Of a stretch of 64,000 bases of DNA, positions 1 to 8,265 are shown in pieces. Within the stretch, counting starts at the first letter, position 1. Each line of letters begins with the position of its first letter. This DNA is from Hahella chejuensis KCTC 2396. Its GTDB lineage: Bacteria > Pseudomonadota > Gammaproteobacteria > Pseudomonadales > Oleiphilaceae. The stretch spans positions 806,001 through 870,000 of the forward strand of contig NC_007645.1 in the NCBI RefSeq assembly GCF_000012985.1, written 5' to 3'. The position numbers and the translations under genes were made by a program. Below the pieces are notes generated by a model that was given only the letters and a program-made list of their open reading frames with translations, searched no databases and had not been told where the DNA came from.

Positions 1-3000
1 GTACGGCGCATCCTCCGGCGCGCTTTGCAGCGCCGCCAACGCCTCCAATCCATTGCCTGCGACATCCGCCGGCAACCCCATTTCCTCCAGCATCAGCTGC
101 GCCACTTCCTGGTTAATCTGATTGTCCTCCACGAGTAAAAGGCGGCTGGGCGCAGGCCATTGCATCGGTGGGGGCGCTTCCGCCTGCTTCTGCTCAGCGG
201 CGTCGTTGGCGGGGAGAGAGCGGGCGTAATGGCGCGTGACCAGCGGCTTGGCCTGACGCAACGCGTCGCCGCCTTCCGCCACCACCGAGAGGACGGCGCT
301 CAATTCCGCAACGGAGACGGGTTTGGGCAGGTAGGCGCTGAACCCCAGCTCTGCGAAATAACGCGCGTCGCCCCGGTGACCGATACTGGTCATCATCACT
401 AACGCCATACTGCGGTACGCCGGTTTGGCTTTGAGCTCGCGTCCCAGCATGGCTCCATCCATTTGCGGCATATGCATGTCCAGAATGGCGATGTCGAAGG
501 GGCGGCCGAAAGCGGCGGGCGAGCCGTTGATCTTCGCTTCGCACATGGCGAGCGCTTCCTCGCCACTGGCTGTTTCGAGCACGTGGGCGCCCCACATTCT
601 GAGCTGTCCGCAGAGCACCTCGCGGTTGGCGGCGTTATCGTCCACCACCAACAGGGAAAGTGCGCGCATATCCACTTTGGGAAGAATGGGCTGGGTTAAT
701 TCACTGCGTTGCAAGCGTACGCAAAACTCGAAGCAACTTCCTTCGCCCTGCTCGCTATGGACGGTGATGCCGCCCTCCATCAGTTCGCTGAGCCGCTTGC
801 AAATAGCCAGACCCAACCCGGTGCCGCCGAACTGACGGGTCGTGGAGGCGTCCACCTGGGTAAAGGGGTCGAAAAGCCCGCCGATTTTATCCGCGGGGAT
901 ACCTATGCCGGTATCGGATACGGACACGGTCAAGAGCAGATGATCGCCTTCCGGCTGTAATTGGCAGCGGATGACGATTTCGCCTTCGGCGGTGAATTTG
1001 ATCGCGTTGCTGACCAGATTGGTGAGGATCTGCCGCAGCCGGCCGGGGTCGCCACGCACCATGGACTGCTCGACGGCGCTTTGATCCAGAACCAGCTCCA
1101 GGTCCTTTTCCTGCGCACGCAAGGCCATGGTGCCGGCGAACTCGTCCAGATGATGGCGCAGGTCGAAGTCGAGAAGTTCCAGCTCCAGTTTTCCCGCATC
1201 CACTTTGGAGAAATCCAGAATATCGTTGATAAGGCTCAGCAGGGATTCTGCGCTGGATTTGGCGATTTTGACTTTACGCAACTGTTCCGAATCAAGCTTG
1301 GATTGCAGCACCAGATTCAGCATGCCCAGGACGCCGTTCATCGGCGTACGGATCTCGTGGCTCATGGTCGCCAGAAAGTCACTCTTGGCGCGGGCGGCGG
1401 CCTCGGCGGCGTCCTTCGCTTGAGTCAGCTCCAGTTGTGCATTGCGCTGGGCGGTAATGTCCACCGCGGTTGCGTAGAACTTGCCTGAAACCGGATCGCA
1501 GGCTGCGCTCCACAGCAAGGTCACGACTTCCCCGCTATAACAGCGGTAGCGATTGACGAAAGAGAGGGCGGGCTTGCCCCGGGCCAGTTTATTCAGCTCC
1601 TGCAATGTGCTTTCCGCGTCGTCCGGGTGTATGAAGTGGACGATAGGTTCCGAAAGCAGCTCTCTTTCCGAGTAGCCCAGCACTTTGCTGAAGGTGAAGT
1701 TGATTTTCTCGAAGTAGCCCTCTTTATTGGCGATACAGAGGAAATTGGTGGATAAATCGAAGAAGTTCTGCAGTTCTTTCTGGGATTGTTCAATCTGTTG
1801 ACGCGCGGCCCGGCTGGCCGCCTCCGCTTGTTTGCGCTCGGTTATGTCCTCAATGATCGACCAGATATATTCGCGGCCCTGAGTGTCGGAAATCAGCACG
1901 CCATTCAGCAGCACTGGGTAGCGTTCGCCGTTCTTGCGGATGTACTCCTTTTCATAGGGGCCGTAGCGCCCGCGAATGCTGAGTTGCTTGAGTTGTTGCG
2001 ACTCCTCCTTTTCGTAGTCCTTGGGCGTGATGTCCCAGTAACTCAGCATCAGGAATTCTTTGCGGGTGTAGCCGGTCGGCCCCAGTAAGGCGTTATTGAT
2101 CTCAAGAAAGTCGCCGGTTTTATAGTCGTTGAGGGCGATGCCCAGAGGCGACAGATCGAACAGACTGCGCAGCAGCATTTCATTCTCATGGCGCTTGCGC
2201 ATTTGCCTGAACACCAATACTGTCGGCGCCAGTATGAGCAGTCCTATCGTTAATACGCTCACCCGAAGGGCGATTGCGTCCTCCGCCAACTGCGGCCAGC
2301 CGCCTTTGGGCGTGGCGCCGATACGCCAGGAGCCATTGGGCAACGTGACCTCCGCGATAACTGGGTCTGTGTGAAAGACTGCCGGGTCGCCGTAGAATAT
2401 GTCGCTGTCCGTGTCGCTGTTGTAGGCGGAGCGGATGGCGATATCCAGCCTCTGTGCCGCGCCCGTCAGACCGCTGGCTTTGTACAGCTGATCGACGTCG
2501 ATAACGGCGGACACCAGCCCCCAGAAGCGTTCTTTTTTGCCGCTGTCGGAGTAGGTGAACACGGGGATGCGCCCGATAAATCCGTAGCCCCCTTGCACCA
2601 GCTTGACGGGGCCGGTCACCAGCGGCTGTCCGGACGTTCGCGCTTGCTCAGCGGCCTCGCGTTGGTCGGGGGTTGCGCTCAGGTCTAGTCCAATGGCGCC
2701 TTCGTTGCCCTGTAACGGATAAACCAGCCGGATCACCATGCCCGGCGCGGCGCCAATATTGCGCAGCTGGGCGCGTCCGTCGAATAGCGGGTAGGCGAAT
2801 TCGGTGAAGCGTTCCTGGTTCATGTCCGGCTCGACGCTGATCGCCGCCACCAGTCCACGCACGGTCTGAATATTGCTGCTGATAGCGCCTTCCAGGCTTG
2901 CGCGCACGACGCTTAAATGACTGAGCACGTCATTGCGGACTTCCTGCTCATGGCGAATATTGTTGAGACGGTCGATATAAAAACCGGCGGAGATTACGCC

Positions 3001-3123
3001 AACCGTGATGATCAGCGCGGCGTAGCGGTACAGCCATTTAAACCTGCCGAGACCGCTGTTATTGGGCTGTTGCATGGGGCGGTCAAACGTTTCGCCTTCC
3101 TTTATCCCAGGCTGGCTCTTCAT
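1..3123 (-). CDS. Hybrid sensor histidine kinase, CHASE-PAS-PAS-HisKA-HATPase-REC-REC (partial)
   Basis: Inner-membrane two-component sensor that should autophosphorylate on His and pass phosphate to its own receiver domains. The frame is open for 1041 codons from ATG 3123 to base 1; the C-terminus lies outside the window. Domains in order: membrane segment near residues 33-52, a periplasmic CHASE sensor domain (about 85-260), a second membrane segment near 290, two PAS domains (about 325-430 and 455-560), HisKA with the H-box [10 protein letters not shown] (phospho-His near 587), HATPase with DTGIGIP and GGTGLGLAI, a first REC (VVDDN...ILDMHMPQMDG) and the start of a second REC (LLLVEDN) cut by the edge. 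The start has only a weak ribosome-binding site. CHASE domains usually sense small extracellular ligands; the ligand here is unknown. No partner regulator is visible. Confidence 0.93.
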   Translation of the reverse strand, partial: MKSQPGIKEGETFDRPMQQPNNSGLGRFKWLYRYAALIITVGVISAGFYIDRLNNIRHEQEVRNDVLSHLSVVRASLEGAISSNIQTVRGLVAAISVEPDMNQERFTEFAYPLFDGRAQLRNIGAAPGMVIRLVYPLQGNEGAIGLDLSATPDQREAAEQARTSGQPLVTGPVKLVQGGYGFIGRIPVFTYSDSGKKERFWGLVSAVIDVDQLYKASGLTGAAQRLDIAIRSAYNSDTDSDIFYGDPAVFHTDPVIAEVTLPNGSWRIGATPKGGWPQLAEDAIALRVSVLTIGLLILAPTVLVFRQMRKRHENEMLLRSLFDLSPLGIALNDYKTGDFLEINNALLGPTGYTRKEFLMLSYWDITPKDYEKEESQQLKQLSIRGRYGPYEKEYIRKNGERYPVLLNGVLISDTQGREYIWSIIEDITERKQAEAASRAARQQIEQSQKELQNFFDLSTNFLCIANKEGYFEKINFTFSKVLGYSERELLSEPIVHFIHPDDAESTLQELNKLARGKPALSFVNRYRCYSGEVVTLLWSAACDPVSGKFYATAVDITAQRNAQLELTQAKDAAEAAARAKSDFLATMSHEIRTPMNGVLGMLNLVLQSKLDSEQLRKVKIAKSSAESLLSLINDILDFSKVDAGKLELELLDFDLRHHLDEFAGTMALRAQEKDLELVLDQSAVEQSMVRGDPGRLRQILTNLVSNAIKFTAEGEIVIRCQLQPEGDHLLLTVSVSDTGIGIPADKIGGLFDPFTQVDASTTRQFGGTGLGLAICKRLSELMEGGITVHSEQGEGSCFEFCVRLQRSELTQPILPKVDMRALSLLVVDDNAANREVLCGQLRMWGAHVLETASGEEALAMCEAKINGSPAAFGRPFDIAILDMHMPQMDGAMLGRELKAKPAYRSMALVMMTSIGHRGDARYFAELGFSAYLPKPVSVAELSAVLSVVAEGGDALRQAKPLVTRHYARSLPANDAAEQKQAEAPPPMQWPAPSRLLLVEDNQINQEVAQLMLEEMGLPADVAGNGLEALAALQSAPEDAPY

Positions 3124-3522
3124 AAATCGCTTCGTCCAAGAGTTCCGCTACATTGAGTTCGGCGCCGGGCGTCAGGCCGTCCAGCGCTTTTAAATGTCTG
3201 GGGACGGCCGCTATTTCCTTGGGGAGACATCTTTCTCGCCGCAGGCTTGGTGGCGTCTTTGGATCATCAACAAGCCTTAGATTCTAGCTTAGCATGTATC
3301 GCCGGGCTCGCTTTCAGAATGACTGCGATGCTTGAGCTGATGCGGTTAATGTTATTGGGGAAAACATAATAATTGGTTATAGTTTTGCCCAAATAAAAAC
3401 AACCATCCCATGCAACGATTAATCAGGCGGACAAAGCGCCTGATGATTAACATGCCAATATCATTGCCATATTAATAGCTGAAAATACTGAACAAGCAAA
3501 GGCGACGGACCTGGGAGGGTTT
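3124..3522. other. Intergenic region between hybrid kinase and panB
   Basis: 399 bases with no credible gene. The panB-proximal part is A+T rich and holds a short copy of the dispersed repeat (3418-3478), which ends about 45 bases before the panB start. It must contain the promoters of both divergent genes; I could not pick -35/-10 boxes with confidence. Confidence 0.6.
3418..3478 (-). repeat. Dispersed palindromic repeat, short (internally deleted) copy
   Basis: Read on the minus strand this is almost identical to the left end of the copy at 27911: TATTAATATGGCAATGATAT followed by TGGCATGTTAATnATCAGGC. It then jumps straight to the right-end core CCTGATTAAT. The middle of the element is missing, so the two ends meet in a hairpin (AATCAGGCG with CGCCTGATT). 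Confidence 0.75.
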
Positions 3523-4359
3523 ATGAGCACGCACGTTGACAGAAAGCGCATCACTATTCCGCAAATACGGTCTATGAAAGGTAAGGGAAGCATTGTTTCC
3601 CTGACAGCTTACACAACGCCGATGGCGCAAATGATGGATGAGTTCGTGGACCTGATTATCGTCGGCGACTCCACCGGTATGGTGGCCTATGGCTTTAACT
3701 CCACTATGTCCGTCACCCTGGACATGATGATCAACCACGGCGCGGCGGTGACGCGGGGAGTCAGCAAGGCCTGTGTGATCGTCGATATGCCGTTCGGAAG
3801 CTTTCAGGAGTCGCCACAGCAGGCTTACCGTAACGCGGCCAGAGTTCTGGTGGAGACGCAGGCGCAGGGCGTGAAAATGGAGGGCGGCGCCGAGTTGCTG
3901 GAAACCGTTGATTTTCTGGTGCGCCGGGGTATCCCGGTAATGCCGCACATCGGCCTCACGCCACAGCACGCCAATGTGCAGGGCGGATTCAAGGCGCAGA
4001 TTCGCACCGAGGAAGAAATCAACGCGTTCATCAAACTGGGGCGGGCCTTTGAAGAAGCGGGCGCATTCGCGTTATTGGTGGAGGGCGCGTTTGAAGAGGC
4101 GGCGCGCAAGGTGACGGCGGCCGTCACTATTCCCACTGTTGGCATCGGCGCCTCCCCGGAATGCGATGGCCAGGTGTTGGTGACCGAGGATATACTGGGC
4201 CTGTTTTCGGGCTATACGCCCAAATTCGCCAAACGCTACGTGGACTTAAGCCAACCCATTAAAGAGGCTTTCTCCAGGTACGCCCACGAAGTGCGCTCCG
4301 GCGAGTTCCCTGCAATGGAACACTGTTTCGGAGTCCGCAAGAACAGCGATGGAGGCTGA
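3523..4359 (+). CDS. panB: 3-methyl-2-oxobutanoate hydroxymethyltransferase
   Basis: Ketopantoate hydroxymethyltransferase transfers a hydroxymethyl group from 5,10-methylenetetrahydrofolate to 2-oxoisovalerate, the first committed step of pantothenate and CoA synthesis, in the cytosol. The 278-residue protein spans the whole PanB TIM barrel. It has the metal-binding VGDSTGMV stretch near residue 47, a PFGSFQ loop, the HIGLTPQ motif and the GIGASPECDGQVLV segment typical of the family, with the catalytic Glu in LLVEGA. The ATG follows a GGGAGG-like site. panC, its usual partner, is not adjacent, so this may be a stand-alone or second panB. An imperfect 15-bp inverted repeat follows the gene. 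Confidence 0.95.
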   Translation: MSTHVDRKRITIPQIRSMKGKGSIVSLTAYTTPMAQMMDEFVDLIIVGDSTGMVAYGFNSTMSVTLDMMINHGAAVTRGVSKACVIVDMPFGSFQESPQQAYRNAARVLVETQAQGVKMEGGAELLETVDFLVRRGIPVMPHIGLTPQHANVQGGFKAQIRTEEEINAFIKLGRAFEEAGAFALLVEGAFEEAARKVTAAVTIPTVGIGASPECDGQVLVTEDILGLFSGYTPKFAKRYVDLSQPIKEAFSRYAHEVRSGEFPAMEHCFGVRKNSDGG

Positions 4360-4377
4360 CTCCTCGCCACAATCCGA

Positions 4378-4427
4378 AGATAAGGCCGTCGCCATTTGCG
4401 TCTTTGCTTCATGCGACGGTCTTATCT
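4378..4427. other. Long inverted repeat after panB
   Basis: AGATAAGGCCGTCGC (4378-4392) pairs with GCGACGGTCTTATCT (4413-4427): 15 bp with one G:U pair across a 20-base loop. No U-run follows, so it is not a classical intrinsic terminator. It sits between panB and the exonuclease gene and could be a terminator variant, an mRNA-stabilising hairpin or a repeat. Confidence 0.6.
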
Positions 4428-4459
4428 CAGAGGTTGGAAATTATTGAAGAAGTATAAAT

Positions 4460-5032
4460 ATGGATTTACCTACAAAACCTGACTACTACCTGATCATTGA
4501 TCTGGAAGCCACCTGCTGCGATCAGGGCTCCGTGCCCCGCAGGGAAATGGAGACTATTGAAATCGGCGCAGTGATGGTGGACGCAATGTCCCTGGCGGTG
4601 GTCGATGAGCTCCAAACCTTTATCCGTCCAGTGCGACACCCGCAGTTAACGGACTTCTGTCGTGAACTGACTACTATCAAGCAAACACAGGTCGACAGCG
4701 CGCCGACTTATCCAGAAGCTATCGAGTCCCTGCAAGGCTGGATGCGCCATTACCCCAATTATCTGTTTTGCTCCTGGGGCGATTACGATAAAGGCCAGTT
4801 CGAGCAGGACTGCCAATTTCATCGGATCGCCTATCCCTTCGCCAGCGGGCATCTGAATATCAAGAAACAGTTCTCCGCGACGCAAGGGCTCAAGAAAAAG
4901 TATGGCATGGCGGGAGCCTTGCGCGTTGCCGGTTTGTCCCTGGAAGGCTCCCATCACCGTGGTATTGACGACGCCCGCAATATGGCGAAACTGATGCCTT
5001 ACATCGTCGGTCCAGAAAAGGTGAAACATTGA
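4460..5032 (+). CDS. DEDDh 3'-5' exonuclease, ERI1/KapD-like
   Basis: Probable RNA or DNA 3'-5' exonuclease of the ERI1-like DEDDh group, metal dependent. The 190-residue protein has the Exo I motif as IIDLEATC (D14, E16), the Exo II Asp in SWGDYDKGQFEQD, and the Exo III motif with HRGIDDARN giving the catalytic His and Asp. EIGAVMVD and FIRPVRHPQL are typical of ERI1-like proteins. This is the usual size of the bacterial single-domain members, with no SAP or other RNA-binding domain. Its TGA overlaps the TTG start of the endonuclease V-like gene, so the two are probably translationally coupled and may act together on damaged or deaminated nucleic acid. The substrate is inferred from the family only. 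Confidence 0.88.
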   Translation: MDLPTKPDYYLIIDLEATCCDQGSVPRREMETIEIGAVMVDAMSLAVVDELQTFIRPVRHPQLTDFCRELTTIKQTQVDSAPTYPEAIESLQGWMRHYPNYLFCSWGDYDKGQFEQDCQFHRIAYPFASGHLNIKKQFSATQGLKKKYGMAGALRVAGLSLEGSHHRGIDDARNMAKLMPYIVGPEKVKH

Positions 5033-5538
5033 TTCTAGCTGTAGACGTACAATACGAAGACGGTGGCGGCGCGACCGTCGCGGGCGTTCTGTTCGAAGAC
5101 TGGAGTGACCCGGAGCCGGCGCGAGCGGTACTGACGCATGTCAGTGAGGTGCAGGACTATGAGCCTGGCCAATTCTATAAGCGTGAGCTGCCTTGCATCC
5201 TGCAGTTGCTGGACGCTATTCACGAATCCGTGGATCTCATTGTCGTGGATGGCTATGTCACACTGGGTGCGGATGATCGCCCCGGTCTTGGCATGCACTT
5301 ATATAATGCTCTGCAACAACGCATACCGATCATTGGCGTGGCGAAAAAAGCCTTTCTGGATACGCCGCCGGATCGCGAAATCCTTCGAGGCGACAGCCTC
5401 AAACCCCTCTATGTTTCCGGTGTAGGCGTCCCATTGACGCAGGCTCGGGACTGGATTCTTGCAATGCACGGGAAACACCGTATTCCCACCCTTCTCAAGC
5501 GGGTCGACCAGCTGTGTCGGGGCTCCTGGCGTCCATAA
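5029..5538 (+). CDS. Endonuclease V-like protein (short form)
   Basis: Endonuclease V cleaves near deoxyinosine, or inosine in RNA, in the cytosol. The 169-residue product keeps the three acidic residues of the family: D6 in AVDVQY, E53 in YKRELP and D74 in VVDGY. It also has the GVAKK lysine and a GVPLTQA stretch matching the usual G-H-R-I-S-L region. The D-to-E interval is shorter than in E. coli Nfi and the N-terminus is trimmed, giving a protein about 50 residues shorter than usual. The TTG start overlaps the exonuclease stop and has AGGTG upstream. The fold assignment is good; activity on inosine is inferred. Confidence 0.78.
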   Translation: MILAVDVQYEDGGGATVAGVLFEDWSDPEPARAVLTHVSEVQDYEPGQFYKRELPCILQLLDAIHESVDLIVVDGYVTLGADDRPGLGMHLYNALQQRIPIIGVAKKAFLDTPPDREILRGDSLKPLYVSGVGVPLTQARDWILAMHGKHRIPTLLKRVDQLCRGSWRP

Positions 5539-5618
5539 CGAGAGTATTTCTCCCGCTGTTCTATACTGAAAAATAATGCCTGTGACTTGTTGAGACGATA
5601 TCCAGCGCAGGTCACTGG

Positions 5619-5674
5619 GCAGGCCCTGTCGTTGCAGACAAATAGAAGGAAGCTATTTGACTGCCTGATTAATA
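5619..5674 (+). repeat. Dispersed palindromic repeat, right half
   Basis: A 56-base block matching 28003-28058 with a single difference. It contains the hairpin GCAGACAAATAG / CTATTTGACTGC around the loop AAGGAAG, and ends in CTGCCTGATTAATA. It lies about 50 bases upstream of the start of the solute-binding-like gene. Confidence 0.85.
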
Positions 5675-5726
5675 ATTCGGGACGGGTGACAGAGCTTTGC
5701 GGGCGAGCCGCAGAGCGGGGAGCCAC

Positions 5727-6614
5727 GTGCGTTATCTGTTATGTCTTTGTCTTAGCGGTTGCCTTGCCATATCCGCCGCCGGCGCGGAACCTGTGGTGGT
5801 GCGCCATGTGGGGCCGGAAGACGTTGGCGATATTCGTAAAAATTATTTCATTGGCCTGCTGCATCTGACGCTGGAAGAGTCCGCATCGGACGTGGGGCCA
5901 TATGAAATGAAGCAGATTCAGGCGCCGATGTCGCAGGGACGGGCTTTTAAAAGTCTGCAGGAGGGACTCGTCGATGTGGTCTGGTCCATGACCTCGGAGG
6001 AGAGGGAAACCAATTACCACGCGATCAGGATACCTCTGATGCAGGGGCTGATTGGGTATCGCGTGCTGGTCATTCGCAAGGAGGACCGCTTCAAGTTTAA
6101 CGCGATCACCGAGCCTGAGCAGCTTAAGACGCTGTTGGCTTATCAGGGCCACGACTGGCCGGATACGCAAATCCTGCAAGCTAATGGCTACCGGCTCAAC
6201 GCCAGTTCCTGGTACAAGGGGCTGTTTAAACTGCTGGCGCAGGGGGGATTCGATTATTTCCCGCGCAGTGTGCTGGAGGCCTGGGATGAATTGGTGGCGC
6301 TCGACCAGGATAGCCTGATGGTGGAGGAGAGTATTCTGCTGCATTACCCAACGGCGGTTTACTTCTTTGTACGGCGCGAAGACGCGGATTTGGCGGAGAG
6401 GTTGCGTCTGGGTCTGCGCAAAGCCATTGATAATGGCAAATTTGAACGTCTGCTATATGGATTTGAGCCTCATCGCCGCGCGCTGCAGGCGGTGGACTTC
6501 AAACATCGACGCATCTTCCAGTTACACAACCCGCTGTTGACCGCTCAAACGCCGTTGGACGACAAGTCGCTCTGGTTTGACGTGGAAGCCTATGTGAAGA
6601 ACCATTCCCGGTAA
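5727..6614 (+). CDS. Periplasmic solute-binding-like protein (paralogue of 11923-12798)
   Basis: Exported protein of about 295 residues related to bacterial type-2 periplasmic binding proteins. A GTG start at 5727 after GGGGAG gives a clean signal peptide (RYLLCLCLSGCLAISAAGAE). An upstream TTG at 5697 is less likely. The mature part carries SLQEGLVDVVWSMTS, IPLMQGLIGYRVLVIRK and a GGFDYFPRSVLEAWDEL segment. The same landmarks in the same order appear in the protein at 11923, with which it is clearly paralogous. No permease or ATPase gene is adjacent, so it is more likely a sensor-type or orphan binding protein than a transporter subunit. The ligand is unknown. A hairpin terminator follows at 6666. 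Confidence 0.8.
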   Translation: MRYLLCLCLSGCLAISAAGAEPVVVRHVGPEDVGDIRKNYFIGLLHLTLEESASDVGPYEMKQIQAPMSQGRAFKSLQEGLVDVVWSMTSEERETNYHAIRIPLMQGLIGYRVLVIRKEDRFKFNAITEPEQLKTLLAYQGHDWPDTQILQANGYRLNASSWYKGLFKLLAQGGFDYFPRSVLEAWDELVALDQDSLMVEESILLHYPTAVYFFVRREDADLAERLRLGLRKAIDNGKFERLLYGFEPHRRALQAVDFKHRRIFQLHNPLLTAQTPLDDKSLWFDVEAYVKNHSR

Positions 6615-6665
6615 TCTGACTGGCGACTTCAGCGGCGAGTGAGTTTCACTCATTGTCGGCGCAGG

Positions 6666-6700
6666 GACGCCGGCCCTGAAGAGGACCGGCGTCTTGTTGT
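6666..6700 (+). terminator. Rho-independent terminator
   Basis: GACGCCGG (6666-6673) pairs with CCGGCGTC (6686-6693) and is followed by TTGTTGT. It fits termination of the solute-binding-like gene upstream. Confidence 0.7.
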
Positions 6701-6802
6701 CGGGACAAAATGATCCCGTTCCCTGTGTGTTTACAGGTCGCCATGGTCACTAATTCCTTGTGTGTGGGGAGAGAGGTTCGGCAAGCCTCGCCGAATGGGG
6801 AG

Positions 6803-7891
6803 TTACTCTGACGCCAGTTCGATACTGGTGTGCACGAGCGTCAGGTCGTCGCTCAATGCGTCGCTCTTCAGGTCAGCCGCCCAGATTTCGATATAGCTGA
6901 AGCCGGAATCCAGGGCGAACTGAATGGAGCCGAGCAACTCTTCTTCAGTGAGTTGGATGTTAGCGCGGTCGGACGACGCCGTGCCGACGATCTGCACCGC
7001 TGCGAAGCTGGTCGCCTGCGCTGACACCAGCAGGTTGTACATCTCTGGATAGGCGTTCATGGCGTTCTCCTCGCTGAACCACGCGGCGAATAAACCAAAT
7101 CTTGAACCGATGCTGGCGTGGCCGTAGGCGGCGACTTCCTGAGCCACTACCGGGCTGCGGAATACAGGATGTATTTCCACGTCCAGTTTGGTGGTGGGGA
7201 AGGCCGCATCGTAGGCGTCCATGATGTGCTTCCAGGATTCCACCAGCACCTCGTTGGAGAAGCCCATGGATCTGAAACGGCTTTCCGTGTCACGGTCGAA
7301 GAAGTACTGCATCTCGAAGCCGTTGGTGGTGGAGTTGGTCATGTGCACCAGCTCAATATTGGGGTTGCCGTCGTAGCGTTGTCCCAGCGCGTCGATAAAC
7401 TGTGTATAGCGGTCCAGGAAAACGCTGTCCCAGGGCAGGGGCATGCTCTTGGGGTAAACGGCGCGGAACAGATAATCCAGCGTTTGCGCGCCCTGCGCTT
7501 TAAGCCATAACGGCGCTTCCGCTCCGTTGGTAATCGCCAGCGCGACTTTCACGCCTTCCTGTTGCGCTTTCGCCAACTGGCTGTCCAGGCGGCTCCAGTC
7601 GTATACCCCGGGCGTTGGCTCCAGCAGGGCCCAGCTGATGCGCACCAGTACGCCGTCCATGTACTCGATTTCACCCGCGTTATGGAAGATAGAAGAGTTG
7701 CGCTCAGTGGTCGGACTGCAGCTACAGTAAATCCCAGACAGGTTTGGGCTCTGCATGGCGTTGACTGTGCTGGAGACTGCGCCGGAAGCGACGATGGCGC
7801 CGCTGAAGAGCAAAGAATTTAAAGCCGCTTTCCAGTTGTTGCGGATAGAAGAGAGTGTGTGTGAACGGATGGTGAAGAACTCCTTGGACAT
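6803..7891 (-). CDS. Secreted TIM-barrel glycoside hydrolase-like protein
   Basis: Exported protein of 362 residues. A basic N-terminus and hydrophobic stretch (about residues 22-45) end at VNA, a likely signal-peptidase site. The mature part has VLVRISWALLEPTPGVYDW and an RLDSQLAKAQQEGVKVALAI helix-strand unit, the pattern of GH42/GH5-like (beta/alpha)8 barrels. NPNIELVHMTNSTTNGFEM occupies the strand-4 position, where the acid/base Glu usually sits, but the expected N-E pair is not obvious. The C-terminus has IEIWAADL as a final barrel strand. No specific family can be named, and catalysis is uncertain. It stands alone between convergent and divergent neighbours. Confidence 0.65.
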   Translation of the reverse strand: MSKEFFTIRSHTLSSIRNNWKAALNSLLFSGAIVASGAVSSTVNAMQSPNLSGIYCSCSPTTERNSSIFHNAGEIEYMDGVLVRISWALLEPTPGVYDWSRLDSQLAKAQQEGVKVALAITNGAEAPLWLKAQGAQTLDYLFRAVYPKSMPLPWDSVFLDRYTQFIDALGQRYDGNPNIELVHMTNSTTNGFEMQYFFDRDTESRFRSMGFSNEVLVESWKHIMDAYDAAFPTTKLDVEIHPVFRSPVVAQEVAAYGHASIGSRFGLFAAWFSEENAMNAYPEMYNLLVSAQATSFAAVQIVGTASSDRANIQLTEEELLGSIQFALDSGFSYIEIWAADLKSDALSDDLTLVHTSIELASE

Positions 7892-8265
7892 GATGCTATA
7901 CCTGCTTATGTTCAGCCCATGAATGGGACGATGGATAATCGGGTTAATAACTCTCGAAAGTACCGCTCAGCTCATTCGTTGGGCGCAGAATAGGCATCAT
8001 GCAGGAGGGGTTAAAGGCCGTTTCCGTAAAACTGTGAAGTGCCTGCCGGGGGGTTACCATAAGCCAACGCAAGGTAATGGTTTTGACCGGGTATGTATCT
8101 GTATGTATGTGAAATTTAAGAATATATTTCTGTTGTGAAACCCCGGAAATGGGACTTGCCGCACATCTGCAATGTGATCGTTACGCTTGTTATGGTGTCT
8201 GCTATGCCGTTAAAGGGATATACTCCGCCGCGTTAACGGCCGCCTAAGATGAAAGTGACGAGGAA
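7892..8265. other. Intergenic region, divergent promoters
   Basis: 374 bases between the GH-like gene and the HD-domain gene. I see no supported gene. The inverted sequence CCGTTAA (8207-8213) / TTAACGG (8233-8239), about 30-60 bases before the HD gene, could be an operator. Confidence 0.5.

Noticed and set aside
7923-8138. Plus-strand 71-codon frame upstream of the HD-domain gene
   Set aside because: No ribosome-binding site, composition not protein-like, and it covers the expected divergent promoter region.
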